NCBI GenBank assembly: GCA_009784445.1
Contig: WRBQ01000016.1
Coordinates: 1 to 39,779 of the forward strand
Source of the DNA: Oscillospiraceae bacterium
GTDB taxonomy: Bacteria; Bacillota; Clostridia; Oscillospirales; Acutalibacteraceae
Reading direction: 5' to 3'
Length of the DNA: 39,779 bases
Made by a program: the position numbers and the translations under genes. Below, one piece after another: positions 1 through 5,788 of this stretch. The notes below the pieces were generated by a model, which worked only from the letters and a program-made list of their open reading frames with translations, did no database searches and was not told the origin of the DNA. Position 1 is the first letter of the stretch. Each line of letters opens with the position of its first letter.

Positions 1-36
1 AAGTGAACGCGCGAACTGTCCGCGGCGACTCGCCGC

Positions 37-123
37 TGGTGCCGCTGACCGGGGTCGAACCGGTACGGTATTTCTACCGAGGGATTTTAAGTCCCTTGTG
101 TCTGCCAATTCCACCACAGCGGC
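37..123 (-). tRNA. tRNA-Leu (anticodon UAA), prophage integration target
   Basis: Read on the minus strand the segment folds as a class II tRNA: a 7-bp acceptor stem (GCCGCTG with CAGCGGC), a D-arm, an anticodon stem-loop with TAA in the loop, a short variable arm, a T-arm with loop TTCGACC, and an encoded CCA. The 5' half (85-123) is the part duplicated at the right end of the prophage, so the left copy is a hybrid: its 3' half is host and its 5' half came in with the phage. The tRNA is restored intact. Its promoter must now come from phage DNA (218-246). Confidence 0.96.
85..123. repeat. attL core (39-bp direct repeat)
   Basis: These 39 bases occur again, identical, at 39697-39735. The copies differ on both sides (A before and A after here; C and T there). 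The repeat equals nucleotides 1-39 of the tRNA-Leu, from the 5' end through the anticodon. The offset between copies is 39,612 bp, the expected unit length of the excised phage. Confidence 0.95.
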
Positions 124-173
124 ACGTTGATATATAAGGGTTTGCGGGATTTGGGCAAGTGCGTTTTGGTAGC

Positions 174-193
174 GCGCGACCAATCGTGACCAA
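174..193 (+). repeat. Putative integrase arm-binding sites, left end
   Basis: Two tandem 10-mers, GCGCGACCAA and TCGTGACCAA, lie between the att core and the integrase gene. The second is identical to the two repeats at 39569-39589 near attR. Tandem repeats flanking both att cores are typical arm-type sites for tyrosine integrases with an N-terminal arm-binding domain, which this integrase appears to have. Binding is inferred. Confidence 0.6.
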
Positions 194-217
194 CGCGCGA
201 AGAAAACCGCTTGAATT

Positions 218-246
218 AGTATAGCATAAATCGCCGCAAAGGTCAA
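218..246 (-). promoter_or_regulatory. Phage-supplied promoter for tRNA-Leu
   Basis: On the minus strand TTGACC (241-246) and TATACT (218-223) are separated by exactly 17 bp, with TGC before the -10. It points at the tRNA about 95 bp downstream with no gene between. The -35 box contains the integrase stop codon TGA. The host promoter now stranded at attR has the same form: TTGACC, 17 bp, TATAAT. Confidence 0.8.
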
Positions 247-1361
247 TAGGTAAGTTTCACGATATTGTCACGAAGCGCATCAACATCTACTTGTGTGTAG
301 ATCTCGGTGGTAGTGATTGTGGAGTGGCCAAGTAGCTCTTGCACGTATCGGATATCTGCGCCGCCCTGCAACAGGTAGGTGGCAAACGTATGGCGGCATT
401 TATGCGGCGTGGTGCGCGGCAGTGGGGTTTCAAGCGCAGCATTGAGTTCTGCGAAGAAGCCGTCGAAGACGACCTTGAAACTATCGTGCGTGTGATGAGT
501 ATATTCGCCATTTCTCTGCCGAGCAACGACAAAATCGCCATGGCGTGGTATGCGGTCAAGGTGGGGCTGTAGCGCATCACCGTAGGGCACAACACGATTG
601 CGCTTTGTCTTGGTGCCGGGTGTGACTTGCTTTCCTTGCGCAGTTGCTTTTAGCGACTGTTTGACATAGATGCGTTGGTTTAGCTCATCTACGTCTTTCC
701 ATTCAAGCCCAAGGAACTCCCCCGGCCGTAGGCCTGTGTGCAGCATGATGGCGATGTATGCGCCGGCCATGCTGCTTTCAAGGGCATCAATAACCTTTTG
801 AATTTGCGAGGTGGTGTATATCACAATCGGGGCTTTTTCTCGTTCGGGGAGTTTTACCCCAGCAGCTGGGTTGCGCTGGCACAAGCAGTTATCAATGGCG
901 GTTTTGAATACGCCGGACAGGATAACGCGGAACTTGTTCACTGCCGACCTCGAAAGCGGCTGCCCTGCTTTATTGCACGCATCGGCATACAGCCGCGCGA
1001 TGTGGGCGGGACGCACGTCAGTCAGCTTCATATCACCAAGCGTGACCTTGCCAAGCTTAAAGGGCAAAATGTGATTATCTAGGTACATCTGATATTGCGT
1101 GTGTGTGGCATACGCCACGTTGGGTTTGCAGTAAAATTCCATCCAATGCACAGACCATTGCTGCAGGGTTTGCACCTTTTCAACTGCTACCTTGTTTTCG
1201 CTTTGCAGCCACTCATCGCGCAGGCGGCGACACTCAGTTTTGTTGCGGCCAACAAATGCCTTGCGAACTGGTATGTCGTCAACATCCACTGTCACACGCA
1301 GTCTGGTTTTACCGCTAGGCAACACATCGAAAGTGCCCTCGCCGTTTGCTTTTCTTGGCAT
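243..1361 (-). CDS. int: Tyrosine-type phage integrase
   Basis: This is a site-specific recombinase of the lambda Int/Tn916 type that would insert and excise the phage at tRNA-Leu. An N-terminal arm-binding region (about residues 8-50) and a SAM-like core-binding domain (about 65-165) precede the catalytic domain. Numbering from the GTG at 1370, the catalytic set is complete: R215 (HTGLRPGE), K254 or K256 (TKTKRNR), H323 and R326 (HKCRH), H349 (LLGHS) and nucleophile Y358 (EIYTQ). Length is normal for the family. I prefer the ATG at 1361 (372 aa) because a weak GGAT lies about 10 bases before it; the in-frame GTG at 1370 would add three residues. The gene sits next to attL and its stop codon is inside the promoter that serves the tRNA. 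Confidence 0.95.
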   Translation of the reverse strand: MPRKANGEGTFDVLPSGKTRLRVTVDVDDIPVRKAFVGRNKTECRRLRDEWLQSENKVAVEKVQTLQQWSVHWMEFYCKPNVAYATHTQYQMYLDNHILPFKLGKVTLGDMKLTDVRPAHIARLYADACNKAGQPLSRSAVNKFRVILSGVFKTAIDNCLCQRNPAAGVKLPEREKAPIVIYTTSQIQKVIDALESSMAGAYIAIMLHTGLRPGEFLGLEWKDVDELNQRIYVKQSLKATAQGKQVTPGTKTKRNRVVPYGDALQPHLDRIPRHGDFVVARQRNGEYTHHTHDSFKVVFDGFFAELNAALETPLPRTTPHKCRHTFATYLLQGGADIRYVQELLGHSTITTTEIYTQVDVDALRDNIVKLTY

Positions 1362-1394
1362 AGTTATCACATCCGTAATTTTTATAAAAAATTG

Positions 1395-1423
1395 TTGACA
1401 AATCGCAAAATATGGTATATAAT
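1395..1423 (+). promoter_or_regulatory. Consensus promoter for a small RNA
   Basis: TTGACA (1395-1400) and TATAAT (1418-1423) are both perfect consensus hexamers with a 17-bp spacer. It points away from the integrase and toward the 3' end of the Mrr-like gene. No convincing coding sequence follows; a hairpin terminator ends the unit about 65 bases downstream. Confidence 0.8.
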
Positions 1424-1429
1424 GGAACT

Positions 1430-1492
1430 ACTCTCATTTGGCAAGCTTGCTTGCCGCCGCTTCGGTGTTTACCTGCACCGGGGCGGTTTTTT
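1430..1492 (+). ncRNA. Candidate small RNA of about 63 nt
   Basis: Transcription from the consensus promoter would begin near 1430 and end in the T run at 1487-1492. The RNA would carry a hairpin GGCAAG-CTTG-CTTGCC (1440-1455) followed by a terminator hairpin. A reading frame from the ATG at 1423 runs on past the terminator and has no ribosome site, so I do not call a peptide. The RNA would be antisense to the 3' trailer of the nuclease/repressor transcript. I do not recognise the family. Confidence 0.55.
1454..1492 (+). terminator. Intrinsic terminator of the candidate small RNA
   Basis: CCGCC (1454-1458) pairs with GGCGG (1482-1486) and CGGTG (1463-1467) pairs with CACCG (1476-1480), followed by six T. 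The T run overlaps the stop codon of the convergent Mrr-like gene. The minus strand lacks a U run, so termination is mainly for plus-strand transcripts. Confidence 0.75.
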
Positions 1493-2234
1493 ATTTTGCA
1501 ATCGAAATTTGTTTTTCCCCACACATTGTGCAAAACTCAAGAGTTTTTGCGCCATCAACACGCAAAGCGGCATCGCACGCAGTGCACCGGTCGGCGTGGT
1601 GGAAATTAATCGGATTTATCGGCTGCAACATTCTCGATTGTTGAGTTAGCCAGTCCCTGTCCCACAAAACCACGCCAGTGCGCTCTGCCGTTTCTTTTGC
1701 GGCTCGCGTGAAAAACTGGTTTGTCATAACTGCGCCAATATGCCGCTTATGAAAATCACGACCAGAATATATCTCCTGTACCGCTGTGTTACCGATGTTG
1801 CTGCTATACCTCTTGCACTGTATAGCGTATGTAATTCCGTCTTTTTCTGCAAGGATATCTACACCAAAATCACCGCTGCCTCGCGTGACATCTGCGCGTT
1901 GAAAACCATTTGCAAGCAATACTTTAGCACAAAATCGCTCAAACTCATGTCCATCCATATCATCAAAGTGTTGTGGTCTGGGTGCGAGAGGCGTATTCAT
2001 GGGCTGTGCAATCGTCTGCGTAGCTTGCGCGGTCGGTTGTTTTATTTTCTTTTGAACCTTGATTAGGCCAAAAGCTAGTCCGCCTATTACGAGCAAGCAT
2101 AATATAAGTCCGCCAACACTTCCGTCTTCATGCATGTTGGTCGCAAATCCTAGCGTGGCTATACCAAATATAGCTAAACCGACTATAGAGGCTATACGCA
2201 ACACTTTCCACCACACTCCACGGAGTTTGTCCAT
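1491..2234 (-). CDS. Membrane-anchored Mrr-like restriction endonuclease
   Basis: The protein starts with two hydrophobic segments (about residues 10-32 and 40-57 from the ATG at 2234). An Mrr_cat-type nuclease domain (about 88-195) follows, with the PD-(D/E)xK-type residues D126 (DFGVDILAE) and Q139-x-K141 (IQCKRY). It ends in a four-cysteine zinc-ribbon-like tail (C217, C220, C235, C238). Such proteins cleave DNA, sometimes modified DNA. It lies directly downstream of the repressor gene in the part expected to be expressed in the lysogen, so a role in excluding other phages or plasmids is a reasonable inference. A TTG start at 2288 would overlap the repressor stop; the ATG at 2234 with GGGG about 8 bases before it is preferred. 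Confidence 0.82.
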   Translation of the reverse strand: MDKLRGVWWKVLRIASIVGLAIFGIATLGFATNMHEDGSVGGLILCLLVIGGLAFGLIKVQKKIKQPTAQATQTIAQPMNTPLAPRPQHFDDMDGHEFERFCAKVLLANGFQRADVTRGSGDFGVDILAEKDGITYAIQCKRYSSNIGNTAVQEIYSGRDFHKRHIGAVMTNQFFTRAAKETAERTGVVLWDRDWLTQQSRMLQPINPINFHHADRCTACDAALRVDGAKTLEFCTMCGEKQISIAK

Positions 2235-2277
2235 AATTCTACCCCACACACTATATTTCAACCGCAAAAGCAACTGG

Positions 2278-2859
2278 TTACGGTTCAATTTGAATTTGCT
2301 TGACTAGTCCAACCACGCGAACATCACCTGCTTTGTGCACTTGTGTTTCGTGGTCTAGGTTGAATGAAACTGGGACGAGCTGCACGGTATCACCCTCTTG
2401 CTTATATCGCTTCACGGTGCCGTTTTCTTCACCGACGATCACCACGGCTATTTCGCCATTTTCAACGCGTTCTTGTTGACGCACGATAACTAAGCAGCCG
2501 TTAGGGATGTGCGCCCTGTCCATGCTGTCGCCTTTGACGCGCAGAGCGAAGTATTCTGCGCCACCATTTAGAGTGGTATATGTGTGTCCTTCTATATCCT
2601 GCTGCGCGGCGATAGGTAGCCCGGCGGCAACAGTGCCTAATATAGGCACGCGGTAGGTTCGACCACTGGTTGCCGCGCCACGAAATAGCGCATCAAGAGG
2701 AACGCCAAAATACTCTGCAAGTTTAAGTTGAGTTTCGTAATCAGCTTCGCGCTTGCCGTTTTCATAATTGCTATATGCTTGGTTTGTTATACCCAAATAA
2801 TCCGCAATAGTCTGCTGGGAAACGCATTTTTTGGCTCGTAGTTCACGCAAATAGTACAT
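2278..2859 (-). CDS. CI-like repressor, HTH plus LexA/S24 peptidase
   Basis: This is the likely lysogeny repressor. An N-terminal helix-turn-helix of the Xre type (about residues 4-58) is followed by a LexA-like self-cleaving domain. Visible there are a cleavage site Ala79-Gly80 (TVAAGLP), the catalytic serine S112 (KGDSMD) and the general-base lysine K150 (GTVKRY). Self-cleavage on DNA damage would induce the phage. The start at 2859 follows AAAGGTGG at good spacing; a GTG at 2868 would add three residues. The gene is transcribed from a promoter overlapped by operators, so it should regulate itself. It is divergent from the Cro-like gene at 3042. Confidence 0.93.
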   Translation of the reverse strand: MYYLRELRAKKCVSQQTIADYLGITNQAYSNYENGKREADYETQLKLAEYFGVPLDALFRGAATSGRTYRVPILGTVAAGLPIAAQQDIEGHTYTTLNGGAEYFALRVKGDSMDRAHIPNGCLVIVRQQERVENGEIAVVIVGEENGTVKRYKQEGDTVQLVPVSFNLDHETQVHKAGDVRVVGLVKQIQIEP

Positions 2860-2881
2860 AGCGACCACCTTTCCTTAAACT

Positions 2882-2910
2882 ATAATACCAACATTTTGTT
2901 GATTTGTCAA
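2882..2910 (-). promoter_or_regulatory. Leftward promoter for the CI repressor
   Basis: On the minus strand TTGACA (2905-2910) and TATTAT (2882-2887) are spaced by 17 bp. Operator O1 fills the spacer and O2 lies just upstream of the -35, so repressor or Cro binding would shut it off. Confidence 0.8.
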
Positions 2911-2934
2911 CACATTCAACAAAATGTTGGTATT
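2884..2934. promoter_or_regulatory. Operators O1 and O2 within a 19-bp-arm inverted repeat
   Basis: Arms at 2884-2902 and 2916-2934 are perfect inverted copies. Each arm contains a 13-bp site that is itself a palindrome with CAACA and TGTTG ends: O1 at 2889-2901 and O2 at 2917-2929. This suggests two repressor dimers facing each other, possibly cooperating. Confidence 0.8.
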
Positions 2935-2968
2935 GTTTTGTGCAAACCTACAAATCACGGGAATTTCC

Positions 2969-2981
2969 CAACAAATCGTTG
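2969..2981. promoter_or_regulatory. Operator O3
   Basis: CAACAAATCGTTG, a member of the same 13-bp operator family (CAACA, three bases, then a GTTG end). It overlaps the -35 of the rightward promoter, so binding should block early transcription. Confidence 0.75.
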
Positions 2982-3007
2982 ACATATCGTTCCCTGTATG
3001 ATATACT
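2979..3007 (+). promoter_or_regulatory. Rightward early promoter
   Basis: TTGACA (2979-2984), 17 bp, TATACT (3002-3007). O3 overlaps the -35 and O4 covers the expected start site. It drives the Cro-like gene and probably the early operon. Confidence 0.85.
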
Positions 3008-3012
3008 AATAT

Positions 3013-3025
3013 CAACAAACCGTTG
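3013..3025. promoter_or_regulatory. Operator O4
   Basis: CAACAAACCGTTG, matching the operator consensus, placed at the start site of the rightward promoter and next to the ribosome site of the Cro-like gene. Confidence 0.75.
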
Positions 3026-3041
3026 GAAAGGAGTATTAAGA

Positions 3042-3266
3042 ATGAGAAAACATTTTGAAACGTGGAGAAAAGAGCTTGGATTAACTCAACAAATTGTTGC
3101 TGACGCGCTTGGCGTAACCTCTCAATATTACCAACAAATTGAAGCTGGTGCGCGACAAGTAAAAATCGATCTGTCGCTCGCCACAAAACTATGCACGGTG
3201 TTTGGCGTTTCGTTAGAAAAATTCATGGAAGCAGAAACCACATGGCTGGAAACGCGGCGAAGTTGA
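3042..3266 (+). CDS. Cro-like helix-turn-helix regulator
   Basis: A 74-residue Xre-family DNA-binding protein (HTH about residues 12-55, with the TQQIVADALGVTSQYYQQIE segment). It is the first gene right of the switch, divergent from the CI repressor, so a Cro-type role in favouring lytic growth is inferred. A strong ribosome site GGAAAGGAG ends 8 bases before the ATG. The coding sequence contains a perfect operator at 3087-3099. Confidence 0.88.
   Translation: MRKHFETWRKELGLTQQIVADALGVTSQYYQQIEAGARQVKIDLSLATKLCTVFGVSLEKFMEAETTWLETRRS
3087..3099. promoter_or_regulatory. Operator O5 inside the Cro-like gene
   Basis: CAACAAATTGTTG, a perfect palindrome of the same operator family, about 80 bp after the rightward start site. 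It encodes the QQIV part of the HTH. It may allow looping or a roadblock to transcription; the role is inferred. Confidence 0.6.
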
Positions 3267-3290
3267 TACCAAGCAACAAGGTGGATTACA

Positions 3291-3500
3291 ATGAAAACAA
3301 ACCGGTATAAGGTCACTTGGAAGTACGGCAGAAGCCCATATCAGGGTTGCAAAGAAATGAGTGCTGTTGAGGCTGATAGCCCAAAAACCGCCATTGCAAT
3401 TGCTAAAGACTATCTGGCGACGCACTGCGAATGGGATGACCGTGATTTTGCAAGCAGTAAGTTTCGCGCTGATAAAATAAACGAAGGAATAGTGTCATGA
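3291..3500 (+). CDS. Small early protein of unknown function
   Basis: A 69-residue protein with a good ribosome site (AAGGTGG before the ATG). It looks like a compact alpha/beta protein with an alanine-rich helix (AVEADSPKTAIAIAKDYLA). I do not recognise a family. Its stop overlaps the start of the next gene (ATGA), so the two are translationally coupled within the early operon. Confidence 0.7.
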   Translation: MKTNRYKVTWKYGRSPYQGCKEMSAVEADSPKTAIAIAKDYLATHCEWDDRDFASSKFRADKINEGIVS

Positions 3501-3826
3501 CGTCTGAAATGATGAGCGTACAAGAATTTGCCCGCACAATGGGCAAAGGCGCAGACTGGGCGATACGTGTACTGCGGGAGGATGCAAAGCTTTTCGCCGA
3601 AACCGGGCAACGTAATTATCCATTTGCAGTACCCACAAAAAGCGAGCAAACAGGCGCATGGGATTATGCAATAGCTCGCTCCCGGTTTGAGCGTTGGCTT
3701 TCCGGTGACGACATCGCCATGCAAGGCTTGGATATAGACGCGCTGGCCAGCAGCATTGCTGCACAAACAGTGCGCAGCATGGCCTTGCGCATGGCTGGAA
3801 AGGATGATTTGTTATGTGGTTCGTAG
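3497..3826 (+). CDS. Putative DNA-binding protein (excisionase/MerR-like HTH)
   Basis: The 109-residue protein begins with a stretch resembling a winged helix (about residues 6-60: MSVQEFARTMGKGADWAIRV, then an RxxRFxRWL-like segment). This form is common in excisionase-type and replication-initiation phage proteins. It starts inside the stop of the previous gene and overlaps the small membrane protein that follows. An Xis role would fit a phage with a tyrosine integrase, but no diagnostic residue proves it. Confidence 0.5.
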   Translation: MTSEMMSVQEFARTMGKGADWAIRVLREDAKLFAETGQRNYPFAVPTKSEQTGAWDYAIARSRFERWLSGDDIAMQGLDIDALASSIAAQTVRSMALRMAGKDDLLCGS

Positions 3827-3984
3827 AGTGGTGGCGGTTTATGCTAAGCAGCTTTTGGATATGGCTTGGGAGCGTGTTTCTAGTTGCAACGGTTTGTGCA
3901 ATATTTGGCGGCGTGCTAACGGCTATTGTGCAGCCTATCACCTCCAAGAAAACCGAAACGCCTGCCCAAAAGAGCGAAAATTAA
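3814..3984 (+). CDS. Tiny single-pass membrane protein (56 aa)
   Basis: The reading frame begins at an ATG overlapping the end of the previous gene and follows GGAAAGGAT about 11 bases upstream. It encodes a Trp-rich N-terminus (MWFVEWWRFM), a hydrophobic helix (about residues 12-40) and a short charged tail (SKKTETPAQKSEN). It is one of three tiny membrane proteins in the early region (also 4933 and 5636). Function unknown. Confidence 0.6.
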   Translation: MWFVEWWRFMLSSFWIWLGSVFLVATVCAIFGGVLTAIVQPITSKKTETPAQKSEN

Positions 3985-4050
3985 CACGTGCCGCCTAGTG
4001 CGGCAACATGCAAGCAAAACCAAGGAGTGATTTTTGAAGGAGGGCATTCA

Positions 4051-4488
4051 GTGAACGAATCAGACATCGCAAAGAACCGTCAGCGCCAACGTGAAATTCG
4101 AGCGGCACGCGACATCATCCGGGTTGGCCTATCCTCCTACCGTAAGCGGATGACTGGGGCTAAAACCAAGAAACAGCTTGCTGATGAATCCGGGCTGTTT
4201 GCCGACCTAGACAGCTATGACCGCCCGGGTGATATAGACGAGATGTATGGGTTCGGCGACATCACCGACGATGAGCGTGTCCGCCTGCTTCAGCTCTGGG
4301 AGGCACGCGAGGGCTACAGCAAGGGTCAGTATACCGACGGCGTTACCGAACTGCTGGAACGTGCCATCGAAAAAGTCGGACGGCAGTACGAGGAAGACAT
4401 TGAGGCAATGAAAGACTTCGAGGCGCACATGGCGAGGCGCGACAATGCCGCTGTCAAACGAAAACAGGGCTTCCATGTCAGTGAATGA
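4051..4488 (+). CDS. Early phage protein of unknown function (145 aa)
   Basis: A GTG at 4051 follows a strong ribosome site (GAAGGAGGG), so I start here. The protein is highly charged and largely helical, with a basic N-terminal third (NRQRQREIRAARDIIRVGL) and an acidic middle. No motif or membrane segment is visible and I do not recognise a family. It ends just before the structured RNA leader at 4497. Confidence 0.7.
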   Translation: MNESDIAKNRQRQREIRAARDIIRVGLSSYRKRMTGAKTKKQLADESGLFADLDSYDRPGDIDEMYGFGDITDDERVRLLQLWEAREGYSKGQYTDGVTELLERAIEKVGRQYEEDIEAMKDFEAHMARRDNAAVKRKQGFHVSE

Positions 4489-4496
4489 AGTCAACT

Positions 4497-4592
4497 GCCG
4501 TGCGGTGTAAAGTGTACGGCATTATGCAAGCCGTCAGTGCGGCGCAGGGAACTCCATACCCTGCGCGGTGGGTGCAACTCCTGCCGCTTGCA
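4497..4592 (+). ncRNA. Structured RNA leader, copy A (tRNA-like)
   Basis: P1 is a 7-bp hairpin (4497-4503 with 4514-4520, loop GGTGTAAAGT). After the linker ATTA, P2 is a 7-bp closing stem (TGCAAGC 4525-4531 with GCTTGCA 4586-4592). It encloses an 8-bp hairpin (4542-4549 with 4559-4566) and P3, a 6-bp hairpin with a seven-base loop TGCAACT (4567-4585), which abuts P2 as a T-arm abuts an acceptor stem. A ribosome site AGGAGG follows. Copy B at 4844-4911 has the same plan with different stem sequences. Likely a cis-acting leader; ligand or partner unknown. Confidence 0.65.
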
Positions 4593-4614
4593 AAAATTTT
4601 AGGAGGAACAACAC

Positions 4615-4857
4615 ATGCAACAACCATCGGAACAACTGGTAATCACGCGCGAGCAGTTCATAGAGGCCGCAACTAAGGTGGCTATGAACAAAGACGAACT
4701 CACAGAGAAAGGCGGGCCTCATCTTGGTCTTATGCGTATGCTCGTAGGCTTGAAGCTGGTGCACGAACTGGCAAACGCGCTTTTCGGTGAAAAGGCTGAA
4801 CCTGTAGCCCCCCCCCTCTGTCTGCTGACCCTTAGATCGCTACGCTGTGCGGCGTAA
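4615..4857 (+). CDS. Small early protein of unknown function
   Basis: The ATG follows AGGAGGAACAACAC. The first 67 residues look like a normal small helical protein (VTREQF-type start, VGLKLVHELANALF helix). The frame then passes a run of nine C (4808-4816) and reads into P1 of the second RNA leader. With eight or ten C it would stop at about 4830 or 4833, before the RNA. I suspect the natural or intended C-terminus is the short one, through either a sequence error or a slipping tract. Function unknown. Confidence 0.6.
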   Translation: MQQPSEQLVITREQFIEAATKVAMNKDELTEKGGPHLGLMRMLVGLKLVHELANALFGEKAEPVAPPLCLLTLRSLRCAA

Positions 4858-4911
4858 TGCACAGCACTATGGAGCTATGAGTGGATGCCGGTGCAACTCC
4901 GGCAGGCTCCA
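4844..4911 (+). ncRNA. Structured RNA leader, copy B
   Basis: P1 is a perfect 7-bp hairpin (GCTGTGC 4844-4850 with GCACAGC 4859-4865, loop GGCGTAAT). After the linker ACTA, P2 pairs 4870-4876 with 4905-4911 (7 bp, one U-G), and P3 pairs TGCCGG 4886-4891 with CCGGCA 4899-4904 around the same TGCAACT loop. Relative to copy A the stems change on both sides while pairing is kept. Copy A's extra hairpin is absent. GGGGAGG and the 4933 gene follow at once. Confidence 0.65.
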
Positions 4912-4932
4912 AATTTATAGGGGAGGAAGTTC

Positions 4933-5088
4933 ATGAACATAGCCGAAAAAATCATGTTTCACCTTACGCATGACCCGGACGTGATAGGCCAATACAGCAA
5001 CTGGGATTTACTCAAATGGCTGGGCGCGGCGGCGTTACTTGGCGCAGGGGGCCGGGCAGCCTACGTACTAGTGTGGGCGTTCGTATGA
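4933..5088 (+). CDS. Tiny membrane protein before sigma factor 1 (51 aa)
   Basis: It starts 7 bases after a strong ribosome site, directly behind RNA leader B. A polar N-terminus (MNIAEKIMFHLTHDPDVIGQ) is followed by a hydrophobic segment at about residues 28-51. Its stop overlaps the start of sigma factor 1 (ATGATGA), and that sigma gene has no ribosome site of its own, so translation of sigma 1 should depend on this peptide. Function unknown. Confidence 0.65.
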   Translation: MNIAEKIMFHLTHDPDVIGQYSNWDLLKWLGAAALLGAGGRAAYVLVWAFV

Positions 5089-5639
5089 TGACCGCCGAAC
5101 AAAAAAAACGCTGCGAAGAAAACATAAAGCTGGTCTACTTCTTCGCCAACAAGTACCGCAACTGCGCGCTGGAGTATGACGACATTGTGTCTCTTGCCCA
5201 GCTGGGGCTATGCAAAGCCGCGATATCCTATGACCCGACGCGCGGTCTAGCGTTTAGCAGTTTCGCTGGTCGCTGCATTTACTGTGAGATATTCTGCGAA
5301 GTGCGAAAACGCAATGTCTCTAGCCGAAAAGCGGTAGTGTTGTCGCTGGATGCGCCACTGAACTGCACCGCCGACGCAACGTTTAGCGACATAGTTCCAG
5401 ATGGCGCGCCTCCGCTGCATGATGCATTGGAGCGCATTGAGCTAAGCGAAGACCTGCTAGCACATATGGTCACACTGCCCGAGCGTGACCGCTACATACT
5501 TACCGAGATTTTTGTGGGGCGCAAGCGGCAGTGTGACGTGGCAAAACAGCTTGGCTTGACGCAGGCTTACGTGTCACGGCTACGGCAAAATGCCCTCGCA
5601 AAACTCAAAAACAAACTTAGGGAGGAGGCCTTCACATGA
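5085..5639 (+). CDS. Sigma-70 family factor 1
   Basis: A 184-residue sigma factor with region 2 (about residues 15-80, including the LEYDDIVSLAQLGLCKAA core-binding helix and AFSSFAGRCIYCEI) and region 4 (about 130-180, HTH in CDVAKQLGLTQAYVSRLRQN). Region 3 looks shortened. It should direct host RNA polymerase to phage promoters. I start at the ATG at 5085; a second ATG is at 5088. There is no Shine-Dalgarno, and the start overlaps the stop of the 4933 gene, so coupling is expected. It is clearly related to the second sigma factor at 5807. Confidence 0.88.
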   Translation: MMTAEQKKRCEENIKLVYFFANKYRNCALEYDDIVSLAQLGLCKAAISYDPTRGLAFSSFAGRCIYCEIFCEVRKRNVSSRKAVVLSLDAPLNCTADATFSDIVPDGAPPLHDALERIELSEDLLAHMVTLPERDRYILTEIFVGRKRQCDVAKQLGLTQAYVSRLRQNALAKLKNKLREEAFT

Positions 5640-5788
5640 CATCGGGAGTTATTATTACCGCAATCGTCTGCGTCACATTACTCGGGGTTGTCGCTATCGC
5701 CGCATTTATGCCAAAACGCAACAATCTGAGTGATGACGCGCAGCCGATAACCTTGCCACCGAAAGGAGTTGATCGCGATGAGTTGTAA
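5636..5788 (+). CDS. Tiny membrane protein before sigma factor 2 (50 aa)
   Basis: The ATG overlaps the stop of sigma factor 1 and follows GGAGGAGG. Residues 4-25 (VIITAIVCVTLLGVVAIAAF) are a clear membrane helix, followed by a basic turn (PKR) and a polar tail. It repeats the arrangement of a tiny membrane peptide directly before a sigma gene. A membrane-linked control of sigma is possible but not shown. Confidence 0.65.
   Translation: MTSGVIITAIVCVTLLGVVAIAAFMPKRNNLSDDAQPITLPPKGVDRDEL

Noticed and set aside
1095-1649. Open frame on the plus strand across the int upstream region
   Set aside because: It overlaps the integrase start, the small RNA unit and the end of the Mrr-like gene, lacks a ribosome site and encodes no recognisable protein.
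4497-4592. Phage-encoded tRNA for leader copy A
   Set aside because: The T-arm-like hairpin and 7-bp closing stem are present, but there is no proper D-arm, the middle hairpin has 8 bp and a nine-base loop, and no CCA or usual conserved bases are found.
5016-5084. N-terminal extension of sigma factor 1
   Set aside because: The extra residues are Gly/Arg-rich, have no counterpart in sigma 2, and overlap the tiny membrane gene in another frame; the ATG at 5085 fits the paralogue.
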